A stretch of 64,000 bases of DNA from Shewanella loihica PV-4. GTDB taxonomy: Bacteria > Pseudomonadota > Gammaproteobacteria > Enterobacterales > Shewanellaceae. The DNA is taken from NCBI RefSeq assembly GCF_000016065.1, contig NC_009092.1, positions 2,046,001 to 2,110,000 of the forward strand. The letters run 5' to 3'. Below are positions 8,409 through 16,299 of this stretch, piece by piece (within the stretch, counting starts at the first letter, position 1; every line of letters begins with the position of its first letter). The translations under genes and the position numbers were made by a program. The notes under the pieces are model-generated. The model was not told the DNA's origin. It ran no database searches and saw only the letters and a program-made list of their open reading frames with translations.

Positions 8409-9208
8409 TGATGAATCGTCGCAGACGCCTGGGACTCAGGCATGTTTTGTTTCTGACCGCCTTGATGGCGGCAATGACACTGATCTTTAAAGGAGGCTAT
8501 ATGCAAGCCAAGGCACATTTTGCCCAGTTCCTGATCGAGCGGGCATGGGACAGAACCTTAGCGGATCGTAAAGCCCATAAGCCCTGGAGCTGGGCCGATA
8601 CCTATCCGATCGCCAAGCTGCACTTTGCAGACGAGCAGGGGAGGCGCCGCGGCGCGCCGCTGTATGTGCTGGCGGGCGCCTCCGGGCGCAATCTGGCCTT
8701 CGGACCCGCCGCCATCCTGGCGGATAATCAGATCAATCATTGGGGCAACACGGTTATCGCCGGTCACAGGGACACTCATTTCGCTAGGCTCGAGGGGATC
8801 TATCCGGGTCAGGTGATCACTTTGCAGGATGCCTCGGCCGAGACCATAAGTTATCGGGTGCTGGGCACTAAGGTGGTGGATGAGCAAGACACGGCGCTGC
8901 TGGCCCAAGAAGATGCGCTGCGTCTGACCTTAGTCACCTGTTATCCCTTCGACAGCCTGGGCGGCCAGAGTCGTCAGCGCTTCGTGGTGATCGCCGAGCC
9001 CATGCTTAGTGAGGGAGAGCATGGGGGTGAGGAGGCAGTAGCGACGCGTCTGCCCACATCGCCCGATACGCCGACTATCTCTGAGGAAACTGAGCTATCT
9101 AATGTACCTCAGTCGCCACAGGGATATCAGTCGCCCCAGGGATATCAGTCGCCTCAGGGATATCAGTCTCCTCAGTTACGTCAGCAATCGGGGCGACTTC
9201 AATCTTAG
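8408..9208 (+). CDS. Class GN sortase
   Basis: Membrane-bound cysteine transpeptidase of 266 residues, expected to cleave the sorting signal of the neighbouring target. N-terminal MMNRRRRLGLRHV then a single hydrophobic helix at about 12-30 (signal anchor). Catalytic triad visible: His120 in VIAGHRDTHF, Cys178 in LVTCYPFD, Arg191 in SRQRFVVIAEP. The fold ends near residue 200. The remaining 65 residues form a polar acidic tail ending with four SPQGY-type hexapeptide repeats, which I do not expect in the family. The start ATG overlaps the target stop (ATGA), so the two are translationally coupled; an alternative ATG is three bases later. Confidence 0.92.
   Translation: MMNRRRRLGLRHVLFLTALMAAMTLIFKGGYMQAKAHFAQFLIERAWDRTLADRKAHKPWSWADTYPIAKLHFADEQGRRRGAPLYVLAGASGRNLAFGPAAILADNQINHWGNTVIAGHRDTHFARLEGIYPGQVITLQDASAETISYRVLGTKVVDEQDTALLAQEDALRLTLVTCYPFDSLGGQSRQRFVVIAEPMLSEGEHGGEEAVATRLPTSPDTPTISEETELSNVPQSPQGYQSPQGYQSPQGYQSPQLRQQSGRLQS
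9110..9175 (+). repeat. 18-bp in-frame tandem repeat in the sortase tail
   Basis: Three full copies (9110-9127, 9128-9145, 9146-9163) and a two-thirds copy to 9175, encoding QSPQGY repeats. Copies differ only at synonymous third positions, indicating a recent or conserved expansion. Confidence 0.9.
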
Positions 9209-9235
9209 CGACTAACGTACATAGATTAGCCTTTA

Positions 9236-9298
9236 GCGCTCACAGATTCGCGATTTGCGCTCATAGATTAGGGATCAGTGCTCATCGAATAGGGATCA
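9236..9298. repeat. 21-bp degenerate tandem repeat x3 downstream of the sortase gene
   Basis: Units at 9236-9256, 9257-9277 and 9278-9298 share G-GCTCA--GA-T-G-GAT. The last unit runs into the stop codon of the convergent GGDEF gene (9296-9298). A weaker related stretch (ACATAGATTAGC) precedes it at 9219-9230. Confidence 0.75.
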
Positions 9299-10315
9299 GA
9301 GCGGCATCACCCGATTTCGGCCCAGGCGTTTGGCATCGTAGAGAAAGCCGTCTGTGCGCTCGATGAGTGACTCGAAGGTGTCTTTCGCCTGCCACTCGCT
9401 CACCCCAAACGAGGCGCTGATCTTATCGATCGTCTGATTCTTGCGTCTGTCCTTGAGGGAGATCTTTTCAAGTGTGCGGCGCATGGCGTCGGCCAGATGG
9501 CGCGCCTTGCGTTGGTGGCTGTTTGGCACGATTAAGGCAAACTCTTCGCCGCCATAGCGGTAGAGCTTGACCCCGTCGCGGCAAGATTCGTTGAGGCGTT
9601 TGGCTACTGCCTTTAACACATTGTCGCCGAGATGGTGGCCATAGGTGTCGTTAAAACTCTTGAAATGATCCACATCGGCCAAGATTAGGCAGGTACCTTC
9701 GGGAGATTGAGCCAGCAGCCCCTTGAGATCTTGGTCGAAGGCGCGTCGGTTGAGGGCACCTGTGAGGGCGTCATGATAGACGTCTTGCTCTGAGCGTTTC
9801 AGCGCCTCTCTCAGCGCGGCTATCTCTTCCTGGGCCTTGTCGAGACGGCCAGTAAAATATTCGGTACTCTGACGAATATCGTCTGACTCCTTCACCAGAT
9901 CCCGCACCAGCCCCAATACCTTCTCCAGGCTCAGCCCCTCCTCCTCGATGCGATTGAGGCGATTGAAGTTACTGTCCACCCGCTGTTGAAAGACGGTGGC
10001 GTCCTGATTGGTATCCTTGATCGATTGCGACAGCTCTATGGTCATGGCCTCGAGATTCTGGCGCATGTTAAGCACATTGACCTCGCTGGGATCGGCAATA
10101 TGTTCGCGGTAGAGCAGCTCGGCGGTGACCGGCGGACAGGTGTTGTACTCATTGACTATTCTGTCCATCTTGGTGATGAGTTCTGGATTTTGCTGACCTA
10201 CGTAGGCGTACCAGAGGGCATAGTTGGTGGGGGTCGTCGGGATCTGATGCTTTAACATCAAGGGGACGGCTCTCTTGAGATTGATTGCGGCTTCGCGCAG
10301 CAAATCTTTGCTCAT
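9296..10315 (-). CDS. GGDEF-domain diguanylate cyclase
   Basis: Predicted to make cyclic di-GMP from two GTP. From the ATG at 10315 the protein has 339 residues, no signal peptide and no membrane segment, so it should be cytoplasmic. The N-terminal half (about 1-165) is helical, with an IPTTPTNYALWYAYV segment of the kind found in a soluble GGDEF subfamily, followed by a coiled coil. The C-terminal GGDEF domain has DALTGALNRRAFD, LADVDHFKSFND and the active site RYGGEEF. The position five residues before the active-site motif holds Val rather than Asp, so the inhibitory RxxD site seems absent, suggesting weak product feedback (inference). It stands alone between the convergent sortase operon and the letB gene. 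Confidence 0.9.
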   Translation of the reverse strand: MSKDLLREAAINLKRAVPLMLKHQIPTTPTNYALWYAYVGQQNPELITKMDRIVNEYNTCPPVTAELLYREHIADPSEVNVLNMRQNLEAMTIELSQSIKDTNQDATVFQQRVDSNFNRLNRIEEEGLSLEKVLGLVRDLVKESDDIRQSTEYFTGRLDKAQEEIAALREALKRSEQDVYHDALTGALNRRAFDQDLKGLLAQSPEGTCLILADVDHFKSFNDTYGHHLGDNVLKAVAKRLNESCRDGVKLYRYGGEEFALIVPNSHQRKARHLADAMRRTLEKISLKDRRKNQTIDKISASFGVSEWQAKDTFESLIERTDGFLYDAKRLGRNRVMPL

Positions 10316-10471
10316 ATCGACTCCAGAAAAACGTGGTCTCGTTGGCGCCAAGTAGATCAAGGGGCGCTAAGTGGTGCAATGTCTTGTCGTTGGCAGATGA
10401 CGCCCCTTAAGCGGTCGCTAATTAAAGCATAGCCACCAAAGTGACGCCCTGCCTTTCTATACTAGAGAGCC

Positions 10472-13096
10472 TTAATTAAGACTTTGTTGATTTGGCGCCC
10501 ATTTTAGCCAATTAGGATCCAGTTTGCTCTGCAGACTAAAGACCTGATCCTGGCCGATACGGTTATTGGCTGTGGTGGGGGATTGAGTCGCCACGCCAAT
10601 ACCACCGGCGATAATGGTCTCAAGGGAGCCGGTTTCTATCTGCGCGCCGGAGAAGAGGCCGACATCGACCTTGATGCCGGAGAGATCCCAGAACTGACTG
10701 CTCTGGTTGACCAGGTGGCTATAGCCCTTGGCAATCTGCGCCGTTATCTCTACCTGAGTGCCCGTGGTCGAGAGTTGCACCTGTTTGACTTCGCCAATCT
10801 TAATGCCGCGGAAGATGATAGGCGTGCCTATCTTGACCGAGCCCAGGTTGTCATCCACCAGGGTGAAGGTGAGGGCATCTTGATTCAGCAGGGTGGGCGA
10901 TTCGACGCTGCCCATAAAGTCATGCACCTGATTGCCACTCTGGCCCGGTAGCACAGACACATAGGGGCCGGTTATCAGGGTTTCGGCGGCGGTGACGCCG
11001 GAAAGCGAGATGTTGGCATCGACGATAAAATATTGGGCGTCGTCGGCCAGGAATGGCACGGCATAGTCGCCATAGAGGTAGGCATCCACGTTGACGCTGC
11101 GTAAGTCCTGCGACAGCTTGACCCGCTCCACTTCGCCAATTTGGTGCCCCTGATAGCGGATAGGTGCGTGACTGCTCAGGCGGGTGCTGGCATCGAACTC
11201 TATGCTAATGGGAGTTGCCTTGGCGCGGGCCAAGGTCTCTGAGCCATAAAGGTGGCTCTGATTGCCGATATCATCTTGTTCCAGCAGTCCAAGGGAGACG
11301 CTGCCCTTTAATGCGCCTTCCAGTGGCGCCACGTCTACCTTGACGCCATTGAGGCTGGCATCGACGCTCAGCGCGCCGTTACGCCAGAAGATGGTGCTTG
11401 GCTTAACCAGAGAGGCGAACTGCTTGTCGATACCCAGCTCGATAGCAAAGTCTTCGCTGCTGGCGCGCCAGTTGACTCCCTGCACCTCGCCAATCTGCAT
11501 CTTCTTATAGTAGATGGGGGAGTGGGCGGCGAGACCGGCACCATCTGGGCTGCTAAGCACTATCTTGAGACGATTCTGCTTGGCGAGATCGCCTTCGGCC
11601 TGCTTGGTGTTGGCAAACAGCGGCAGCGATTGGCTAGGATTAGCGGTCCTCTTGCTGCGACCCTGCACCAGACTGATGGCGCCCTTGGTGAGTGTGGTCA
11701 GATCCCTGGTGTTTACGCTCACGCCGTCAAGCGACGCATCGATGGCCAGGGCTGATTCGGCAACGAAGTAGCTCCCCTGATGGATAAGCTTGGCAAACTC
11801 TGGCCAGATCTGGATGCGGTAGGCAAGACCCGAATAGTCAGGCTTAAACTCGACGCTATCTACCTGACCTATGGGCAGCTGCTTAAAGCGCACCTCGGCG
11901 CCGGCGCTGATCCCCGGATTCTCTTCGGCGCTTAGGCTGAGCATGAGCGGCGTTTGTGAGTGTTGTGGCGCCTTAGCCAGCAGCGGATAGCTGGTCTGGT
12001 GCTCGCCGCTGCCGGGTAGGAAGGCGACGACATTGCCGGTTACCAATCGGCTGGCATGCTTGATGCCACTGAGGGAAAGATCCGCGCCTTCGAGCCAGAA
12101 TTGGCTGTCTTTGCCTAACAGCTCGGCATATTGGGTGGCGATGCTGGCATCGAAGCTAACGCCCGCTTCAGTCAGGTGAGTCTGGGTGATCTGGCCGATA
12201 CTGATGCCGCGATAGACGATGTCGGCACCCGTGCTCAGGCTATCGGCATCGTTGGCCGTTAGGCTAAAGGTGATGCCACCGAGGGCATGTTCCTTATCTT
12301 CGAAGATGGTGAAGGTCTGATTGACGCTGGCTTGTTCGCTGCTGCCCTGGGATGAGAAGCTAACACCGCCGGCGAGGATGGCCGACAGGCTCTCAGTCTT
12401 GACCTTGATGCCTGAGAGCGAGGCGTCCAGCGCCAGGCCCGAGACGTTCCAGAAGCGCGAGTCTTGTTTCACCAGATGGGAATATTTCTTCTCTATGTAG
12501 GCATTGAAGAGGATGCTGTCGTCGTTCACCAGGCGGTAGCTGACGATTTTGCCGACCGGGATCTGACGGTAAAACACCTGAGAGCCCACATCTAATGAGC
12601 CGAGGGATGCGCTGGTGAGCTCTATCATCAAGCCGTCTGAGCCCGGCGCCACGGGCGGGGCCTGATCTTCGGCGGTAAATTCGTTCTTGTAGTCCCCTTC
12701 GCCTGGCTGAATGGCAATATAGTTGCCCGAGAAGAGGGCGTCCAGTCCCTCGACGCCGGTGATCGAAGCCTTAGGTGTCACCAGCCAAAACTTGGTCTCA
12801 TCGCGTAGGAAGGGCGTCGAGCGGTAGTCCATCAGCAGATCTACGTATACGCCCTGAAGCTGGTCGTCGATACTGATATCAACCACCTTACCCACGGTGA
12901 GGCCCTGGTATCTGACCAGCGTCTTACCCACGTCGATCCCCGTGGCGCTGGGGAAATGAATGCGCACCTCGACGCCGGATTCGCGAATACTCTTGATGCC
13001 CAGCCAGGCACCGAGTGCCAGGGCGATCAGGGGAAGTAGCCAGATGGGAGAGAAGAGTTTTTTCTTAACGACTTTTGGTGTTTCAATTTGTGTCAT
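10472..13096 (-). CDS. letB: Intermembrane transport protein LetB (YebT), seven MCE domains
   Basis: Forms a periplasmic tunnel for lipid movement between inner and outer membranes. The protein has 874 residues, close to E. coli LetB (877): a short cytoplasmic start (MTQIETPKVVKKK), one transmembrane helix at about 17-35, then seven repeats each opening with the MCE pattern V-x-YRG-x-x-IGxV. I can count all seven from the repeated cores LVRYQGLTVGKV, VFYRQIPVGKI, IVYRGISIGQI, VRFKQLPIGQV, IYYKKMQIGEV, IRYQGHQIGEV and IIFRGIKIGEV. It overlaps the upstream letA-type gene by 14 bases, indicating one operon. PqiB is the nearest alternative but has only three MCE domains. Confidence 0.93.
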   Translation of the reverse strand: MTQIETPKVVKKKLFSPIWLLPLIALALGAWLGIKSIRESGVEVRIHFPSATGIDVGKTLVRYQGLTVGKVVDISIDDQLQGVYVDLLMDYRSTPFLRDETKFWLVTPKASITGVEGLDALFSGNYIAIQPGEGDYKNEFTAEDQAPPVAPGSDGLMIELTSASLGSLDVGSQVFYRQIPVGKIVSYRLVNDDSILFNAYIEKKYSHLVKQDSRFWNVSGLALDASLSGIKVKTESLSAILAGGVSFSSQGSSEQASVNQTFTIFEDKEHALGGITFSLTANDADSLSTGADIVYRGISIGQITQTHLTEAGVSFDASIATQYAELLGKDSQFWLEGADLSLSGIKHASRLVTGNVVAFLPGSGEHQTSYPLLAKAPQHSQTPLMLSLSAEENPGISAGAEVRFKQLPIGQVDSVEFKPDYSGLAYRIQIWPEFAKLIHQGSYFVAESALAIDASLDGVSVNTRDLTTLTKGAISLVQGRSKRTANPSQSLPLFANTKQAEGDLAKQNRLKIVLSSPDGAGLAAHSPIYYKKMQIGEVQGVNWRASSEDFAIELGIDKQFASLVKPSTIFWRNGALSVDASLNGVKVDVAPLEGALKGSVSLGLLEQDDIGNQSHLYGSETLARAKATPISIEFDASTRLSSHAPIRYQGHQIGEVERVKLSQDLRSVNVDAYLYGDYAVPFLADDAQYFIVDANISLSGVTAAETLITGPYVSVLPGQSGNQVHDFMGSVESPTLLNQDALTFTLVDDNLGSVKIGTPIIFRGIKIGEVKQVQLSTTGTQVEITAQIAKGYSHLVNQSSQFWDLSGIKVDVGLFSGAQIETGSLETIIAGGIGVATQSPTTANNRIGQDQVFSLQSKLDPNWLKWAPNQQSLN

Positions 13097-13715
13097 CTTT
13101 CGATTCCAATCGGTCCCAGAGTAAACGCGTGTCTAATACTTTTGCCGCCAGCTGTGTCAGCAGGATCACCAAGGCGAAGGCGGTGGCCGCCGGTGCAGGT
13201 TTGGCATCCCAAATCTGTCCCATGTTTATGAGCGCCGCGGTAATGGAGATCACAAACAGATCTAGCATTGACCAGCGGCCTATCCATTCGATGATATGAA
13301 AGCCAGCCATGAGTGTCTTTTTCGAGATCGGCAGGCGATAGCTGATCGCCGTCAGATAGAGCGCCAGCCCAAAAATCTTCAACATAGGCACTAAGATACT
13401 GGCGGTAAACAGAATAATGGCAATAGGTAATAGGTCTAGGTGCACCAGATGGTTGATGCCGCTGAAGATGGTGTCCTGGCGAACCTGCCCTTGACTGGTC
13501 ATGATAGTGATGGGGTAGAGGTTTGCCGGAAACAGCAAGATGGCGGCGGTGATCAGTAGCGCCCAGCTCTTCTGTACGCTGGTGCGATCCCGGCTCTGCA
13601 CCGCTTGTCCGCAGCGCGGGCAGTTACCCTGCTCGAGATGGCACAGAAACTTGCAGGTAGGGCAGTTGGTCAGCCCCAATGATTCGCCTTGAGGAGGCTT
13701 GCTGAGCTTACTCAT
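13083..13715 (-). CDS. letA: PqiA/LetA family membrane protein, second half
   Basis: Inner-membrane partner of LetB, 210 residues. It starts with a zinc-ribbon region (CPTCKFLC, CPRCGQ), then about four transmembrane helices including the PqiA hallmark LFPANLYPITIM and SMLDLFVISI. E. coli LetA carries two such modules in one 427-residue chain; here each module is a separate gene. This gene begins with ATG at 13715 inside the end of the preceding gene, sharing ATGAGTAA, so it is read in another frame by coupled translation. The clean start and overlap argue against a sequencing frameshift. Confidence 0.87.
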   Translation of the reverse strand: MSKLSKPPQGESLGLTNCPTCKFLCHLEQGNCPRCGQAVQSRDRTSVQKSWALLITAAILLFPANLYPITIMTSQGQVRQDTIFSGINHLVHLDLLPIAIILFTASILVPMLKIFGLALYLTAISYRLPISKKTLMAGFHIIEWIGRWSMLDLFVISITAALINMGQIWDAKPAPAATAFALVILLTQLAAKVLDTRLLWDRLESKDDTN

Positions 13716-14370
13716 CCAGTACGCCCCACATATGTTCTATGTCATATTCACGCTGCATGAAGATCACCATGATAAACAGCATGGTGAAACAGAAGGTGCC
13801 GATGCCAAAGTAGAGGTCGGTGTAATCGGAGAGCTGAAATACCGAGACGAAGATGCTGATCATATAGATCTCCAGCATGGAGAGCTGGGCCAATAAGCTG
13901 TGCTGTTTCAGTAGCTTCTTATAGATGTTGCGAAAGAAGGGCACCTTGAGTCGGTACTTGACGATCAGCACCTGAGTCAGAATCGACAGAATAAGCAAGC
14001 CGGGAGCGATCACCGCCGCCACTAATACGGCGATGCCCACCACCCAATAACCCTGTGAGGCAACGGCCATGGCGCCGCCGGCTATGGTGGTGGTACGAAT
14101 ACTGCCCAGAAAGTGCATCTCAAGCACAGGGAAAAAGTTAGCAGGGAAATAGAGCACCAGCGCCGTGATACACAGGGCCAACATGCCATTGAGCGAGCAG
14201 TAAGGGGTATCATAGAGGTTGGTGTGGCAGCGAGGGCAGAGGGCCCGCACACCCGTTGGCAAAGCGCGTTTTCTCACGACCAGATCGCAAGCACGGCAGA
14301 GAACGATACTCTTATCTAACACCTCTGTTTTCATATCTGTTCTGGGGCGCTTCCTGTCATCTAAGGTCAT
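13708..14370 (-). CDS. letA: PqiA/LetA family membrane protein, first half
   Basis: First gene of the leftward letA-letA-letB operon, 220 residues. Zinc-ribbon motifs CRACD and CPRCH lie before four predicted transmembrane helices; the PqiA-type sequence LYFPANFFPVLEM occurs near the first helix and LSMLEIYMISIFV near the third. Together with the next gene it makes up what is one LetA protein in enterobacteria. Two starts are possible: ATG 14370 (MTLDDRK) or ATG 14334 (MKTEVLDKS); neither has a well-spaced ribosome site, and the shorter form would be 208 residues. The divergent neighbour is the SOS gene yebG. Confidence 0.85.
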   Translation of the reverse strand: MTLDDRKRPRTDMKTEVLDKSIVLCRACDLVVRKRALPTGVRALCPRCHTNLYDTPYCSLNGMLALCITALVLYFPANFFPVLEMHFLGSIRTTTIAGGAMAVASQGYWVVGIAVLVAAVIAPGLLILSILTQVLIVKYRLKVPFFRNIYKKLLKQHSLLAQLSMLEIYMISIFVSVFQLSDYTDLYFGIGTFCFTMLFIMVIFMQREYDIEHMWGVLDE

Positions 14371-14549
14371 AGCAAGAGTGCAAATTTCTTGATATAGACC
14401 AGTAATCTATTGCCTATAAGATATTACTATAGTCAATCTATTGAAATACCTAATAAGGTGGCTCCCAATTCCGGAGCTTATAGTTGCGCAGATTCTAACA
14501 GATAAAGTTTGAGACTTGCATAAGAAGTTGTATTTATGAGATTCTACAA

Positions 14550-14565
14550 CTGTATATAAAAACAG
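14550..14565. promoter_or_regulatory. LexA (SOS) box upstream of yebG
   Basis: CTGTATATAAAAACAG fits the gammaproteobacterial LexA consensus CTGTN8ACAG, and it sits 13 bases before the yebG ATG, where bound LexA would block transcription or its start. The region 14376-14549 upstream is AT-rich and must hold the promoters of both yebG and the divergent letA. Confidence 0.9.
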
Positions 14566-14578
14566 TGTGAGGGCGGAT

Positions 14579-14875
14579 ATGGCAGTTATAACGAAATTTG
14601 TCGTAGTCAGAGAAGGGGTGGAGAAGATGACATTCACATCTAAGAAGGAGGCGGATGCCTACGATAAGATGCTCGATATCGCGGATAATCTTCTTCCTTT
14701 TATCGAGCAAGTTGATTTAGGCTTAGATGAAAATGCATTGGAACAACTCTGTTTCTACATGGCAGAACATAAAGATCAGCTCATGGGACTCTTAAAAGGT
14801 GGCGCAGTGACTAAGGCAGCACCGGCTAAGAAACCTGCCAAAAAAGCAGAATCAAAAGCTGAAACGAAAACATAA
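14579..14875 (+). CDS. yebG: DNA damage-inducible protein YebG
   Basis: Small SOS-regulated protein of 98 residues, molecular role unknown. The start MAVITKFVVVREGVEKMTF and the block TSKKEADAYDKMLDIAD are nearly identical to E. coli YebG; the C-terminus is a lysine/alanine-rich tail (PAKKPAKKAESKAETKT) that could bind nucleic acid. ATG 14579 is chosen because it follows a GAGGGCGG ribosome site and matches the family start; the frame is open four codons further up, inside the LexA box spacer. The LexA box at 14550-14565 shows the regulation directly. msrC follows after 17 bases and probably shares the transcript. Confidence 0.93.
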   Translation: MAVITKFVVVREGVEKMTFTSKKEADAYDKMLDIADNLLPFIEQVDLGLDENALEQLCFYMAEHKDQLMGLLKGGAVTKAAPAKKPAKKAESKAETKT

Positions 14876-14892
14876 ATTGTTAGGAAATTTGT

Positions 14893-15351
14893 ATGAGTAC
14901 ACCTTGTTATACGACGCTTACCCGTCAAGTTGAAGCCCTGTTTAGCGGCGAAGATAATCTCGTTACTGCGATGGCGAACTTCTCGGCGCTGCTTAACGAG
15001 CATCTGGATGATATTAACTGGGTTGGCTTCTATATGCTGCAAGGTGAACAACTGGTTCTGGGCCCCTTCCAAGGGAAAGTGGCCTGTACCCGTATCCCTA
15101 TGGGTAAAGGGGTTTGCGGCACCGCGGCCCAGAGCAACACCACTCAGCGCATTGCCGATGTCCATGCCTTCGACGGCCATATCGCCTGCGATGCCGCCAG
15201 TAACTCGGAAATTGTGATCCCGCTGCGGCGCGACGGTCAGGTGATCGGCGTGCTCGATATCGATAGTCCCTCATTCTCTCGTTTCGACGAGGCGGATCAA
15301 TTGGGGCTAGAGTCCTGCGTAAAAAGTCTGGAAAAGGCTTTATTTGCTTAA
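14893..15351 (+). CDS. msrC: Free methionine-(R)-sulfoxide reductase (GAF domain)
   Basis: Reduces free Met-(R)-sulfoxide to methionine in the cytoplasm, using a thioredoxin-type donor. One GAF domain of 152 residues, the whole protein. The three cysteines used in catalysis and resolution in this family are present: Cys65 (GKVACTRIPMG), Cys75 (GKGVCGTAA) and Cys99 (HIACDAASNSE). WVGFYM and VIGVLDIDS are further family marks. Start ATG 14893 follows TAGGAAA. It lies 17 bases behind SOS-controlled yebG with no terminator between, so it may be co-induced by DNA damage. In E. coli this gene (yebR) sits between prc/proQ and letAB, so the local synteny is conserved. Confidence 0.93.
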   Translation: MSTPCYTTLTRQVEALFSGEDNLVTAMANFSALLNEHLDDINWVGFYMLQGEQLVLGPFQGKVACTRIPMGKGVCGTAAQSNTTQRIADVHAFDGHIACDAASNSEIVIPLRRDGQVIGVLDIDSPSFSRFDEADQLGLESCVKSLEKALFA

Positions 15352-15623
15352 ACTACAACCAATTTTGCACAATTGATGGTCGCTTTCGTCTGGCGCGCCC
15401 TTATAATAGGCCGCTTGATGAATTCAAAAACACGCCGTGACATTTTTCATTAGTTGAAATGAATACATGGCGTTTATTGACTGTAATTGATAAGGTATGT
15501 TGGATTGTGTGGTCGCCGCCTTGGGGCAAATAAGCGACCCGATGTCTAACCAATATGAACGACACGCCAGTGCCGACGTTAACCCGGCGAGGTGATAGTC
15601 CCTTTTAAACTGTGGAAGTAATG
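15352..15623 (+). promoter_or_regulatory. proQ upstream region with a likely -10 element
   Basis: A non-coding stretch of 270 bases. TATAAT at 15402-15407 is a consensus -10; no good -35 lies 17 bases before it. If used, the proQ leader would be about 210 nt, long enough for structure-based control. The rest shows no tRNA and no convincing ORF. Confidence 0.5.
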
Positions 15624-16268
15624 ATGGAATCAACAGAAAAGTTGACCGACACCAACGCAATTCTTGCGTATTTATATGAAACATTTCCTTTATGCTTTAT
15701 CGCTGAAGGTGAAACTAAGCCTCTAAAAATAGGATTGTTTCAAGACTTGGCTGAAAGGTTAGCTGATGATTCTAAAGTCAGTAAAACGCAATTAAGAATC
15801 GCCTTACGCCGTTACACCAGTAGCTGGCGTTACCTGAAAGGGGTTAAGGCTGGGGCACAGCGTGTCGATCTCGACGGCAACGAGTGTGGCGAACTGGAAC
15901 AAGAGCATATCGACCATGCACAGGCTACACTGAAGGAGAGCCAAGAGAAGGCTAAGGCAAAGCGTGCGGCGAAAGCGGCAGCAGAGAAGACAGACAAGTC
16001 TGGTCCTAAGCCTGAGAAGAAAGCCTTCAAGAAGCCACTGCCTAAGCGTAGTAGCAAACCAGCGTCTAAAGCGGCTAAGCCACAGGTTGAGGCAAAGGAT
16101 TTAAGCCCGGCAACACTGACTGAGTTGAAACCAAATCAACGCGTGAGTGTCAAACTAGGTAAATCGCCTGTTGCAGGTGTTGTCCTGGACATCAAGAAAG
16201 AAGATGTTCAAGTGCAGTTAGATTCAGGATTAACGGTAAAAGTACCTGTAGAGCATATCCTGTTATAA
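15624..16268 (+). CDS. proQ: RNA chaperone ProQ
   Basis: FinO-domain RNA-binding protein that binds structured small RNAs and mRNA 3' ends. Residues about 1-125 form the ProQ/FinO domain: [20 protein letters not shown], then [27 protein letters not shown] lysine/alanine-rich linker (about 105-155) follows, and a C-terminal Tudor-like domain with [18 protein letters not shown] ends the protein, which has 214 residues versus 232 in E. coli. Candidate starts are GTG 15612, ATG 15621 and ATG 15624; GGAAG at 15614-15618 best serves the last two. prc follows after 31 bases and is probably cotranscribed, as in enterobacteria. Confidence 0.93.
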   Translation: MESTEKLTDTNAILAYLYETFPLCFIAEGETKPLKIGLFQDLAERLADDSKVSKTQLRIALRRYTSSWRYLKGVKAGAQRVDLDGNECGELEQEHIDHAQATLKESQEKAKAKRAAKAAAEKTDKSGPKPEKKAFKKPLPKRSSKPASKAAKPQVEAKDLSPATLTELKPNQRVSVKLGKSPVAGVVLDIKKEDVQVQLDSGLTVKVPVEHILL

Positions 16269-16299
16269 CTGTTCATCGTTTAAAAGGAGTAACTTGTTG

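Noticed and set aside
13083..14370. Sequencing frameshift in letA
   Set aside because: The second half has its own ATG overlapping the first stop (ATGAGTAA), and its own zinc ribbon start; looks like real coupled genes.
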